From assembly GCA_964419145.1 (NCBI GenBank), contig CAYQOM010000001.1:868001-932000 (forward strand): a stretch of DNA of 64,000 nucleotides. The letters are read 5' to 3'. Position numbers and translations under genes: made by a program. Position 1 is the first letter of the stretch, and every line of letters starts with the position of its first letter. Shown here piece by piece: positions 17,869 through 25,832 of this stretch. The DNA is from UBA2336 sp964419145 (GTDB lineage Bacteria > Bacteroidota > Bacteroidia > Cytophagales > Cyclobacteriaceae). The notes under the pieces were generated by a model. It made no database searches. It saw nothing but the letters and a program-made list of their open reading frames with translations, and was not told the DNA's origin.

Positions 17869-19092
17869 TTAAAAGGATACCGTCAATGTAATAATTTCAC
17901 CAGCCCGCTTCACTTTCACCGGAATGGTTTGCCCTTTATCAAACTTTCCGAGTGCACCCATATAATCCTGAATGTCTTTTATGGTCAGGTCGCCCATTTG
18001 GATGATAATGTCTCCGGTTTGAATGCCCGCTTTTTGTCCAGGTCTTCCATCGGTTACCCCATCTACTTTTACACCGGGTTCGTCAGCCGTGTAGCTAGGC
18101 ATAATGCCCATGGTAACTTTAAACGCTGAGCGACTCGCCATCGGTTTTGCCTTTGTAGTAAGAAAGGCAAGTTTAGGTTGGCCATCCAGTTCGTTAATCA
18201 CTTTGGCAATCAGGGTAAGCACCTCGGCTTGACCTTTGGTGTTGATTTTTTCCCAATCATCCGTTGGTTTGTGATAGTCAGAATGTGCTCCTGTAAAGAA
18301 ATGAAGTGCTGGAATATTTTTTAAATAAAATGAAGTATGATCGGAAGGTCCGATACCTGAAGAATCCGTTTTTATTTTCAATTGATCCGATGCTAACTTT
18401 TGCAACAGCGGCTCCCACACCGGACTGGTTCCTGTTCCATTCACGGCCAAGGCTTTCGTTTGCGGATCAAGTCTACCAATCATATCCATATTGATCATGT
18501 AATTCACTTTTGTCAGATCAAGCGTAGGGTTTTCAGTAAAATACTTTGATCCGTACAAGCCCATTTCTTCACCCGAAAAGCAGATGAAAACGAAATTATA
18601 CTTCTCCTTGATCTTATTGGTGCTGAAGTACCGGGCAAGTTCAAGCACACCCGCAACGCCCGATGCATTATCATCGGCACCGTTATGAATTTTACCGGCT
18701 GGATTGGCATCCAACGAATTACCTTGCTCGCCAATACCTAGGTGATCGTAATGCGCACCGATAACAATTGTGAACTCGGCTTTATTGTCGAGAAAGCCCA
18801 CCACATTATGAGCGGTACCCGGTTCACCCTCACCATGAGCCCCACGTTTAAATTCAAAAGGTTGCAGGTAGGTTTTGGTCTTGCCAACCGGCTTTAGCTT
18901 AAGCGATTTGTAGGTTTTGGAGATGTATTCGGCAGCTATTTTTTCGCCTTCGGTGCCTGTGCCACGCCCCTGGAGATCATCACTTGCCAACACTTTAATG
19001 TGCGAAAGGATACGACCTTCATCAAATTGCTGCGCGAAAAGTGTGGCAGAAATGAATAATCCGAATAGACCTAGGATTGCTGTTTTTTTCAT
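17869..19092 (-). CDS. Exported M28 family zinc peptidase with PDZ domain
   Basis: A 407-residue exported aminopeptidase. The signal peptide ends near FAQ (residue 20), followed by an M28 domain with all zinc ligands in view: H in AHYDHLG, D in NGADDNASG, E pair in FSGEEMGLYG, D in INMDMIGRL, H in HSDYHKPTDD. A C-terminal PDZ domain (about 325-407, PGQKAGIQTGDIIIQMGD) probably binds peptide ends or regulates it. Members remove N-terminal residues from peptides outside the cytoplasm. The ATG at 19092 is chosen because the signal peptide starts there and a -7 box lies just upstream. A longer in-frame opening to 19269 lacks export character and overlaps the divergent regulator gene. Confidence 0.93.
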   Translation of the reverse strand: MKKTAILGLFGLFISATLFAQQFDEGRILSHIKVLASDDLQGRGTGTEGEKIAAEYISKTYKSLKLKPVGKTKTYLQPFEFKRGAHGEGEPGTAHNVVGFLDNKAEFTIVIGAHYDHLGIGEQGNSLDANPAGKIHNGADDNASGVAGVLELARYFSTNKIKEKYNFVFICFSGEEMGLYGSKYFTENPTLDLTKVNYMINMDMIGRLDPQTKALAVNGTGTSPVWEPLLQKLASDQLKIKTDSSGIGPSDHTSFYLKNIPALHFFTGAHSDYHKPTDDWEKINTKGQAEVLTLIAKVINELDGQPKLAFLTTKAKPMASRSAFKVTMGIMPSYTADEPGVKVDGVTDGRPGQKAGIQTGDIIIQMGDLTIKDIQDYMGALGKFDKGQTIPVKVKRAGEIITLTVSF

Positions 19093-19113
19093 GTGGATAT
19101 ATATAATGAACCG

Positions 19114-19121
19114 CAAAGATA
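19114..19121 (-). promoter_or_regulatory. -7 box (TATCTTTG) of the M28 peptidase gene
   Basis: TATCTTTG on the minus strand matches TAnnTTTG, 21 bp before the ATG at 19092. The -33 element is not clear. It supports the shorter start of the peptidase gene. Confidence 0.5.
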
Positions 19122-19176
19122 GCGCAACCCCTACAGTTTTATGCCAGCATGGAATAAAAAGTGATAAATTGGAGGC

Positions 19177-20313
19177 ATGGGTTATCGCATGGATTTTTTT
19201 GCCGTCTTTATGTTGCTCGGCCTGGTACAAGCGGTATTCCTTACGCTTTTTTTCTTTTCTAAAGAACACCGCTTACGACAATATAATGTATTTTATGGAG
19301 TGTTGCTGATTGCCATTATCGCCTGCGAACTCGAGATATTTCTCATGTATACCGGGTATATTGTTCATGCCCTTCACCTGGTGGATTTCTCTGAGCCTTT
19401 TGCTTTGCTGATCGGGCCTTTTCTTTTTCTGTATGTCAGATCACTTGCTCGCGGACCAGTAAACCGGAAAGTCATTATTGCCCACACGGCTTTCCCCATT
19501 ATTTATTCATTGCTGTTGATTCCCTTTCTGGTTTCATCGACAGATATAAAATATAATGCGTGGATAAATGCCTATCATCCCGGCTCGCCATTGAAAGATG
19601 TGGTTTACCACTTCGACCCTTGGATGTTTTTGGTAACCGAATGGCATACGGAATTGGTGTTAATCAGTTTGGCGCTTTATCTCGTGCTTAGTGGGGGTGT
19701 AATTATTCGGGCGTTTAGTAAGAAGAACGAATCATTTTGGTCTCCCCAGTCATTATCATTACGGACCTTGCGCAATGGAGTGATGCAAATTGCACTATTC
19801 ACATTATTTATTCTGGTTGTGAAACTTTTGAACAAGGAAGACACGGGCGACCACCTGTTTGCCACCTTTGGTGCGTTAATGATTTACGCCACTAGTTTTT
19901 CTGTGATGCGGGGTTCAGGTTTTTTCAAACAGGCATCGCTTAATGAACAGCAGAAATATAAAGGTTCTTCACTCACGCCAGATCAGCAACAAGCGCTTAT
20001 TGACAAACTGAATTACCTGATGAAAGCAGAGAAGCCTTTTATGCGTTCGGATTTCTCACTTCCTGAACTGGCACAAGGATTGGGCGTTTCAGTTCATGTA
20101 CTTTCGCAAACTATTAATGATGGGTTGGGTAAAAATTTTTTCGAACTCATAGCCACTTATCGTGTTGAGGAAGCAAAGAAATTATTGAAAGAACAGATGA
20201 ATATTAAAGTGGAAGAAATTGCCGAGCAGGTCGGGTATAATTCAAAATCATCATTCAATATAGCATTCAAAAAAAATACCGGCATGACGCCTTCGGAATT
20301 CCGGCAACAATAA
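19177..20313 (+). CDS. Membrane-anchored AraC family transcriptional regulator
   Basis: A 378-residue protein. The first roughly 250 residues form about seven hydrophobic membrane segments (LLGLVQAVFLTLFFF, VLLIAIIACELEIFL and so on). The last roughly 105 are an AraC-type DNA-binding domain with two helix-turn-helix motifs (LPELAQGLGVSVHVLSQTIN and VEEIAEQVGYNSKSSFNIAF), ending FKKNTGMTPSEFRQQ. This architecture is common in Bacteroidota. The membrane part probably senses a signal and the HTH part acts from the membrane, which is inference. GGAGG lies directly before the ATG at 19177, and an alternative ATG at 19189 would also work. The Crp-like gene starts 4 bp later. Confidence 0.92.
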   Translation: MGYRMDFFAVFMLLGLVQAVFLTLFFFSKEHRLRQYNVFYGVLLIAIIACELEIFLMYTGYIVHALHLVDFSEPFALLIGPFLFLYVRSLARGPVNRKVIIAHTAFPIIYSLLLIPFLVSSTDIKYNAWINAYHPGSPLKDVVYHFDPWMFLVTEWHTELVLISLALYLVLSGGVIIRAFSKKNESFWSPQSLSLRTLRNGVMQIALFTLFILVVKLLNKEDTGDHLFATFGALMIYATSFSVMRGSGFFKQASLNEQQKYKGSSLTPDQQQALIDKLNYLMKAEKPFMRSDFSLPELAQGLGVSVHVLSQTINDGLGKNFFELIATYRVEEAKKLLKEQMNIKVEEIAEQVGYNSKSSFNIAFKKNTGMTPSEFRQQ

Positions 20314-20317
20314 CGCG

Positions 20318-20884
20318 ATGAATCCAGTTCTTTATATTTTTCAACAAGTAAATCCACTCTCAACAGAAACGCAGGAAGCATTTTTATCCATCCTGCATAC
20401 CAAACAAGTTAAGCGAGGCGATCACCTGGTTCGTATCGGTCAGGTTCCGGAGAATTTTTATTTTGTGAAAAAAGGTCTAGCCCGTGTTTATTATTTACGC
20501 AACGATCAGGACATAACCGATTACTTTGCTATCAATAATCAATTTATCGGTGCCTTGCCAGCCTTGTTTAGCCAGCAGCCTTCGCATAAAGCCATTGAAG
20601 TGCTGGAAGATTCCGAGATTATTTATTTCTCTTATGCAGCTTTCGACAAGCTTTGTGAGCAACGCCATGATCTTGAACGGGCTTCGCGTAAAATGACGAT
20701 TTACGGAATGCTTGAGGGGCAACAACGCATAGAAAGTATTCGGTTTTTATCGGCTAAGGAACGCTACGAAGAATTGGAAAAGCTCTATCCCGGCATCACC
20801 AATCGGGCACCGTTAAAACACATTGCTTCCTACCTCGGCACAACACAGGTAAGCATCAGTCGCATTCGTGCCGGCAAGCAATAA
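20318..20884 (+). CDS. Crp/Fnr family transcriptional regulator
   Basis: A 188-residue regulator with an N-terminal cyclic-nucleotide-binding beta barrel (about residues 20-115: VKRGDHLVRIGQVPENFYFVKKGLARVYY, here split by a turn) and a C-terminal winged-helix domain ending LKHIASYLGTTQVSISRIRA, a clear recognition helix. No cysteine cluster is present, so it is not an Fe-S Fnr type. The ligand cannot be read from sequence. It starts 4 bp after the AraC gene stop, so the two regulators are probably co-transcribed, and an FAD monooxygenase gene follows after 49 bp. The combination suggests a small regulated unit, but its target is unknown. Confidence 0.9.
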   Translation: MNPVLYIFQQVNPLSTETQEAFLSILHTKQVKRGDHLVRIGQVPENFYFVKKGLARVYYLRNDQDITDYFAINNQFIGALPALFSQQPSHKAIEVLEDSEIIYFSYAAFDKLCEQRHDLERASRKMTIYGMLEGQQRIESIRFLSAKERYEELEKLYPGITNRAPLKHIASYLGTTQVSISRIRAGKQ

Positions 20885-20933
20885 TTTAACATATGTAAAA
20901 TTCCTGATGTCAGGTTTGGCGTATAAGCAGGTG

Positions 20934-22076
20934 ATGAACAAAAAAATTTTAATTCTGGGTGGCGGTATTGCCGGGCTGACTACCGCAATTGCCTTGCAAC
21001 GTAAAAACATCGACTTCACCGTGTATGAGGCTGTTCCTGAAATCAAAGCCATTGGCTCGGGCATAAGCCTGGCGGGCAATGCTATGAAGGTACTCGAACA
21101 ACTTCAGGTAGCGGAACAGGTAAAAGCGCGCGGGCACGTGATTACATCCATGATCATTCAGGATGAAAAGGGCAACTACATTTCCGCACTGGATACGCGA
21201 AAGTTTACCCGGGAGTATGGAATGTACAATGTAGCCATTCATCGTAGTGCATTGCATGAAGTGCTGCTGGGAGAAATACCACCCGGCCGAATTCAAACGG
21301 GGAAAAAGGCAATCGGTTTTAACGAAAAGGAAAACAGCGTTGTACTGAAGTTTGATGATGGTACCGAAGCCGAAGGCACGTCTGTTATTGTGGCTGATGG
21401 CATTCATTCAGCCATACGCAAACAACTATTACCCGATTCAACACCGCGTTATGCGGGCTACACCTGCTGGCGGGGAATTGTTGAAAACACATGGGGCATT
21501 GAAGATCAGGCTGTGGAGGCATGGGGCACAACGGGCAGGATTGGATATGTTCCCATAGGCGATAACAAGGTTTATTGGTTTGCCTGTAAGAATGCGCCTT
21601 ATCAGGATGAGCACATGAAACAGTTATCGCGTGAAGCGTTGAGGAAGAATTTTGAGAGTTTCAGTCAGCCTGTTCCGCAAATTATTGAGCAAACGCCAAT
21701 AGAAAATATTATCTGGAATGATATTGTTGACTTGAAACCCATATCAAGGTTTGCGTTCAAACGGATATTGTTGATTGGTGATGCTGCACATGCTACAACA
21801 CCCAACCTCGGGCAAGGTGCCTGTTTGGGTATTGAAGATGCATTGGCCATTGGCGAATTATTGGAACATCAAGAAAATCCTGTAAAAGCATTTGAAGTTT
21901 TTGAGCAAACGCGATTAAAACGCGCTCATTTTATCGTCAACACAAGTTATCGGGTTGGCAAGGTGGCGCAAGTAGAAAATCGTTTTCTTGTCCGGTTAAG
22001 GAATGCACTTTTCAGGCTGCTTCCCGAATCAATTAACGAGCGTCAGTTGAAGCAGGTACTTGACATTACTTCATAA
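20934..22076 (+). CDS. FAD-dependent monooxygenase (PheA/UbiH-like)
   Basis: A 380-residue class A flavoprotein hydroxylase. It begins MNKKILILGGGIAGLTTAIA with the GxGxxG FAD-binding loop and has the late FAD-binding block LLIGDAAHATTPNLGQGACL (the DG motif region, about 275-295). These enzymes insert oxygen into aromatic or other small substrates using NAD(P)H. The substrate is not deducible here. An upstream in-frame ATG at 20868 overlaps the Crp-like gene and adds an unconserved stretch, so the ATG at 20934 is chosen. It follows two regulators and precedes a membrane protein, suggesting a regulated oxidation step, possibly detoxification (inference). Confidence 0.9.
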   Translation: MNKKILILGGGIAGLTTAIALQRKNIDFTVYEAVPEIKAIGSGISLAGNAMKVLEQLQVAEQVKARGHVITSMIIQDEKGNYISALDTRKFTREYGMYNVAIHRSALHEVLLGEIPPGRIQTGKKAIGFNEKENSVVLKFDDGTEAEGTSVIVADGIHSAIRKQLLPDSTPRYAGYTCWRGIVENTWGIEDQAVEAWGTTGRIGYVPIGDNKVYWFACKNAPYQDEHMKQLSREALRKNFESFSQPVPQIIEQTPIENIIWNDIVDLKPISRFAFKRILLIGDAAHATTPNLGQGACLGIEDALAIGELLEHQENPVKAFEVFEQTRLKRAHFIVNTSYRVGKVAQVENRFLVRLRNALFRLLPESINERQLKQVLDITS

Positions 22077-22128
22077 AACTTTTGTAGTTAACTTGTCGTA
22101 AAAGGATAACCCATCAATCCTTTCGAAT

Positions 22129-22836
22129 ATGAGTTTGCTTTTTGGCACCACGGCAATAGGCTTTGTTTTACTCACCGCACTATTTTATGGGCTCGTTTTG
22201 CGACACCTGCGTGCGGCATTGGTTAAAACGGGCTGGACGGAAGAAAAGCAAAAGAGAATCCGTACCGGGGCATTCCTGACCATAATGATCTGGTCGATAC
22301 TGGTAGCAGTGGTAGCCCTTACAGGCTTTGCCGGGAGGTTCGAATTGTTTCCGCTTAACATTGCTCCGATGCTGTTTATTCCCCTTGCCGGGATCTTGTG
22401 GATAACATGCGCTGCAAGAACAAAGGAAATTCTGAAGCATGTGCCCATTCGGGTGATGACTTCACTCCAGGTTTTCCGTGTTTTTGTGGAGATTTTATTG
22501 TGGATGTTGTTCATTCAAAATCTATTGCCAGAGCAAATGACATTTGAGGGCCGAAACTTCGACATCCTTGCCGGTATTACTGCCCCATTGATGGCGTATT
22601 TCTTTAATGAGAATAAAAAGGTGATGATTGCATGGAATCTGTTAAGCCTGGCGTTGCTGATTAACATTGTAACCATTGCTATATTATCAATGCCTTCGTC
22701 TTTCCGGGTGTTTTTTAATGAGCCGGGCAATACAATCGTCACGACATTCCCGTTCATCTTTCTTCCTACTTTTTTAGTGCCACTCGCGTATGGCTTGCAT
22801 TTTCTTTCGTTGAGAAAGTTGTTAATAAAAAAATAA
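22129..22836 (+). CDS. Integral membrane protein of unknown function
   Basis: A 235-residue membrane protein with about seven hydrophobic segments (for example IGFVLLTALFYGLVL, FLTIMIWSILVAVVAL, MLFIPLAGILWITCA, AWNLLSLALLINIVTIAIL). I do not recognise a specific family. There is no signal peptide and no obvious catalytic motif. It is 52 bp downstream of the FAD monooxygenase gene on the same strand and ahead of a bidirectional hairpin, so it may be in the same transcript. A role as transporter or sensor would be guesswork. Confidence 0.72.
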   Translation: MSLLFGTTAIGFVLLTALFYGLVLRHLRAALVKTGWTEEKQKRIRTGAFLTIMIWSILVAVVALTGFAGRFELFPLNIAPMLFIPLAGILWITCAARTKEILKHVPIRVMTSLQVFRVFVEILLWMLFIQNLLPEQMTFEGRNFDILAGITAPLMAYFFNENKKVMIAWNLLSLALLINIVTIAILSMPSSFRVFFNEPGNTIVTTFPFIFLPTFLVPLAYGLHFLSLRKLLIKK

Positions 22837-22839
22837 AAA

Positions 22840-22861
22840 AAGAGGCTTTTGCAAGCCTCTT
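22840..22861 (-). terminator. Intrinsic terminator between convergent genes
   Basis: AAGAGGCTT (22840-22848) pairs with AAGCCTCTT (22853-22861) over a 4-nt loop. On the minus strand it is followed by a long T-rich run (TTTTTTTATTTTTTT), so it mainly ends the M24 peptidase transcript. The stem may also work in the plus direction for the membrane protein gene, where the following T content is low. Confidence 0.85.
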
Positions 22862-22889
22862 AATTGGTTTGATATTTAAGTTGAATAAA

Positions 22890-24362
22890 TTACTTCTTCG
22901 GTTTATTCAATTTATCCAATTCCGGAAGCTTGAAATCATCAAGCGGGCTGGGTTGTTTCATCATCGCTTCAATGTCTTCCGTTGTGCGAGGGGCAACGGT
23001 TGAAAGGTGTTCGCATCCTTCTTTGGTGGTGAGATAATCATCTTCAATACGTACCGCAATGCCCCACCATTTTGGATCTTTGGTGGTGTTTTCCTGAATG
23101 TAAATGCCCGGCTCAATGGTAAACGTCATGTTCTCCTCCAGGTCGCGTAAGCCGCGGTCGTGTACATCAAGGCCGATGTGATGGCAGCAACCGTGCGGAT
23201 AGTACCTGCGTGCTTCCTGATCGGTAGTGATAATGCCCAATTCTTTCAGACCTTTCGTGATCACCTGCATGGTAGCATCACTTAGCGTACTAAAGCTTAC
23301 GCCTGGTTTACAAATTTTCATCGCTGCTTCCTGAGCTTCCAGTACCAAATCGTAAATTTGTTTTTGTTCTGGCGAAAATTTTCCGCCAACCGGAATGGTG
23401 CGGGTGATATCGGCAGTGTAGCCATGATATTCAGCACCAAGGTCCATCAGAATTAATTCTTTCGGGTTGAGTGCAGGCTTGTAGTTATCAATGTAGTGCA
23501 GAATGCAGCCGTTGTGCCCACCACCTACAATGGAAGGGTAGCCCACGTCTTCGGCCTGATATTTTTTAAACACGTATTCATGAATGCCCTGAATTTCACG
23601 TTCACTCATGCCGGGTTTCATCGCTTTCATTACTTCAGCCTGACCTACACACGAAATGGTAACGGCCTTGCGGATCATGTCAATTTCTTCCGGGGTTTTT
23701 ACACCGCGTAGTTCAGCCATGATGCGATAAAGACCACGGGTATTTAAGTTGTTCTGCGGTTGTTCGCGTTGTACGCTGAGTGCATCTTTTCGGGGGTAAT
23801 TTACTTTTACTTTGAACTGTTCAATCAGGTCATATAAATCAGATGAATCTCGTGGCTCGTTGCGCACATCATTCTGAAAATCAAAAAATAAGATCTGATC
23901 AAACGAGGCGAAGTTTACATTGTACTTTTTGAATTCACTATTGTTGAAAGCTTGTTGAATACCGAGTTGTTCTTTTGTGCCAAGGTTACCGAGTCTGCGA
24001 CCCGTCCACATTTCCATAATAGGATTTTTAGGCTGCACAAAAATGATTTCATCATACGCATCGCCATTGGCGGCTTTCTGCTTGTCTTTGAACACGAGCA
24101 ATACGGCATGCGGTTCGCGGTAGCCGGTTAAATAATAGAAATCTGTATCCTGATGATACACATAGTCGACATCGTTACTGCGGTTGCGCACGGCATTGGC
24201 AAAAAATATCGCCACCGAATTGGCGGGTAATTTTTCGCGCAGCTTTTGCCTGCGTTCTTTGTGCCATTCTTTATTTAAGAAATCAGATGGCATGTCGGGG
24301 TTTTGAGCAAATGCTATCCCATTCAATACCACCAAAACGATTAAAATAATGCGGTTCATCAT
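22890..24362 (-). CDS. Exported M24 family Xaa-Pro aminopeptidase
   Basis: A 490-residue metallopeptidase with a signal peptide (RIILIVLVVLNGIAFAQ), unlike cytoplasmic PepP, so it acts in the periplasm. An aminopeptidase P N-terminal domain (about residues 30-180, YHQDTDFYYLTGYREP) precedes a pita-bread M24 domain. The dimetal ligands are visible: two Asp in MDLGAEYHGYTADITR, His in HGCCHHIGLDVHD, Glu in TFTIEPGIYI and Glu in VRIEDDYLTT. It removes N-terminal residues before proline. It may work with the nearby exported M28 peptidase in peptide use (inference). It ends at the strong terminator 22840-22861. Confidence 0.94.
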   Translation of the reverse strand: MMNRIILIVLVVLNGIAFAQNPDMPSDFLNKEWHKERRQKLREKLPANSVAIFFANAVRNRSNDVDYVYHQDTDFYYLTGYREPHAVLLVFKDKQKAANGDAYDEIIFVQPKNPIMEMWTGRRLGNLGTKEQLGIQQAFNNSEFKKYNVNFASFDQILFFDFQNDVRNEPRDSSDLYDLIEQFKVKVNYPRKDALSVQREQPQNNLNTRGLYRIMAELRGVKTPEEIDMIRKAVTISCVGQAEVMKAMKPGMSEREIQGIHEYVFKKYQAEDVGYPSIVGGGHNGCILHYIDNYKPALNPKELILMDLGAEYHGYTADITRTIPVGGKFSPEQKQIYDLVLEAQEAAMKICKPGVSFSTLSDATMQVITKGLKELGIITTDQEARRYYPHGCCHHIGLDVHDRGLRDLEENMTFTIEPGIYIQENTTKDPKWWGIAVRIEDDYLTTKEGCEHLSTVAPRTTEDIEAMMKQPSPLDDFKLPELDKLNKPKK

Positions 24363-24431
24363 ATTCAGAAATTTTAAAAACTCAATAACGGAAAAGTTTC
24401 AGTATGGAAAAAGTGAAGTGGGTTGAGCGGT

Positions 24432-24947
24432 TCAGGCAATGGTTTTCTCCATAATCATAAACTCTAGTGGTTTTTTTGGAGACCCGAAACGTGGATCGGT
24501 GAATGCAAAAGGCTTACGCTTTCCCGAATCGTGGTACCCATGGCGAATGTACCAATCGATTAACTCTTTTCGGTCGGTGAGCACATTCATAAAAATGGCA
24601 TGGCAGTTCTGTTTGGCGGCTTCTTCTTCCGAGGCTTTCAATAATGCCTTGCCAATGCCTTTGCCTTGAATGGTAGGGTTTACGGTGAGCATGCCGAGGT
24701 AGAGTTTATCTTCTTCTTTGCGCAACTCTACGCAACCAATAATCTTTCCCTCATCGACATATTTTAAAATCATGCTTCCGGGTGTTTTGATTACGGCCTT
24801 CAATAATTCAGCATCGGTACGGGAGCCATCAATCAAATCGGCTTCGGTGGTCCAGCCTTGCCGACCTGTATCGCCCCGGTAGGCAGCGTTGACCAATACA
24901 CTGAGTTCGGGTGCGTCTTCGGGGAGGGCGGTTACAATTTTAGGCAT
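24432..24947 (-). CDS. GNAT family N-acetyltransferase
   Basis: A 171-residue acetyltransferase. The acetyl-CoA pyrophosphate-binding motif A is clear: LTVNPTIQGKGIGKALLKAS (Q-x-x-G-x-G/A). Strand and helix pattern fit a single GNAT domain. The first segment PEDAPELSVLVNAAYRG is a common GNAT opening. The acetylated substrate is unknown and no neighbouring gene points to one. It is 69 bp upstream, in transcription order, of the M24 peptidase gene on the same strand, so they might share a transcript. Its own -7 box is at 24968-24975. Confidence 0.92.
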   Translation of the reverse strand: MPKIVTALPEDAPELSVLVNAAYRGDTGRQGWTTEADLIDGSRTDAELLKAVIKTPGSMILKYVDEGKIIGCVELRKEEDKLYLGMLTVNPTIQGKGIGKALLKASEEEAAKQNCHAIFMNVLTDRKELIDWYIRHGYHDSGKRKPFAFTDPRFGSPKKPLEFMIMEKTIA

Positions 24948-24967
24948 TCGTTAGTTGGTGATCTTAC

Positions 24968-24975
24968 CAAAGATA
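24968..24975 (-). promoter_or_regulatory. -7 box (TATCTTTG) of the GNAT gene
   Basis: TATCTTTG on the minus strand, 20 bp before the ATG at 24947, identical to the box before the M28 peptidase gene. No strong -33 element is visible. Confidence 0.48.
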
Positions 24976-25012
24976 GTAACTATGTACAGTTCTTGGGACA
25001 CGTAGTTTTTCT

Positions 25013-25112
25013 TTACCGCAGAGAGTCGCGGAGGATGCGCAGAGGAACGCAGAGAAAAGGATCGCCTACGCTGAGCTCTCTGCGGTTTCTCAGCGAACTC
25101 CGCGGTTAAAAA
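25013..25112. repeat. Imperfect palindrome of the CGCAGAG type
   Basis: The left arm (25013-25050) carries repeated GCAGAG/CGGAG words: ACCGCAGAG, GTCGCGGAG, TGCGCAGAG, AACGCAGAG. The right arm (25075-25110) carries their complement: CTCTCTGCGG, CTCAGCG, CTCCGCGGTTAAA. The arms pair imperfectly over about 100 bp. No open reading frame of note lies in the gap, so it is non-coding. A related element is at 27098-27206. Confidence 0.75.
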
Positions 25113-25145
25113 TCTTCAACTATCAGATTTAAAATTGTTCTTCAA

Positions 25146-25556
25146 TTACGCTGCACAGCTAACAGTCATTAAGTATGGCCGGGAAGCTGCACCCAGTTTC
25201 TTTTGCTCACCAAGAATTTCCTCCAGTGGCAAATTCAGTTCTTTGTGGTAGATTTTATAAATCAATTGCCATTCAACTTTTTCCATAAACCCATCGGCAT
25301 TTGCAATCACACACATCCAGGCGATGCAACGAATTTGCTCTGCACGACTCATGCTTTTAAGTGCTTTAATCGACTCGTTCAAGATTACGGCTCGATTTTC
25401 AGACTTCAATACAAGCAACGTTTCTGCAAACACACGCGCTTCAATCCCCTCAACCGAGCACATGGCATCACCAATGGCTTCTTCTTTGGGTTTGACGGTT
25501 CCGTCAACCGAGGCCAGCAAAAAATACAGTTTTGATAAGGTGGTCTTGTTTTTCAT
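25146..25556 (-). CDS. TerB-like helical protein
   Basis: A 136-residue all-helical protein. The segment IANADGFMEKVEWQLIYKIYHKEL, here in two parts IANADGFMEKVEW and QLIYKIYHKE, resembles the TerB/tellurite-resistance-type domain, with the usual A-x-ADG and following acidic residue pattern. An earlier ASVDGTVKPKEE repeats the pattern, as in TerB two-fold symmetry. TerB-like proteins bind metal ions and are linked to stress systems, but no other ter gene lies nearby, so a tellurite role is not supported. It has a good promoter at 25587-25616. Confidence 0.6.
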   Translation of the reverse strand: MKNKTTLSKLYFLLASVDGTVKPKEEAIGDAMCSVEGIEARVFAETLLVLKSENRAVILNESIKALKSMSRAEQIRCIAWMCVIANADGFMEKVEWQLIYKIYHKELNLPLEEILGEQKKLGAASRPYLMTVSCAA

Positions 25557-25586
25557 AATCCTGATGTAAGGTAGTTCTCATTATAT

Positions 25587-25616
25587 CAAAATTATACCAA
25601 GTCCAAAATGGGCCAA
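25587..25616 (-). promoter_or_regulatory. Promoter of the TerB-like gene
   Basis: On the minus strand TTG (25614-25616) is followed after 19 bp by TAATTTTG (25587-25594), matching the Bacteroidota -33/-7 consensus and spacing. Predicted start is about 25 nt before the ATG at 25556. Confidence 0.68.
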
Positions 25617-25651
25617 AAACGTAATAATTAGCGCATACAACCTTTAATGAT

Positions 25652-25666
25652 ATCCCAATATGGGAT
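25652..25666. other. Perfect inverted repeat ATCCCA-ATA-TGGGAT
   Basis: ATCCCA (25652-25657), ATA, TGGGAT (25661-25666) is a 6-bp perfect inverted repeat in the 276 bp gap 25557-25832, with a further TGGGAT word shortly after. It looks like a dimeric repressor operator, but no regulator gene adjoins it. The rest of the gap is AT-rich and non-coding, apart from the TerB promoter. Confidence 0.4.
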
Positions 25667-25832
25667 TAATGATTTTCAAACGACTAAAAATGGGATGTAA
25701 GGAATAGGATGTATGGGAGATTTTCCGAAGTCACTATAAAACCGTTCGACTTTATAAACTCGTCCTTCCAGCTTATAAAAACAGTCGTATTTTGGGGTAA
25801 CGTGCCTGTTTCTTTGGCTCAAAAAGAAAACT

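Noticed and set aside
17869..19269. Longer start (19269) for the M28 peptidase gene
   Set aside because: It places about 59 charged residues ahead of a good signal peptide, runs past the -7 box and overlaps the divergent AraC gene start.
20318..22836. Secondary-metabolite or catabolic gene cluster around the FAD monooxygenase
   Set aside because: No other biosynthetic or catabolic enzyme is present, only two regulators and a membrane protein.
25146..25556. Tellurite-resistance function for the TerB-like gene
   Set aside because: No other ter gene lies nearby and the similarity covers only a short helical pattern.
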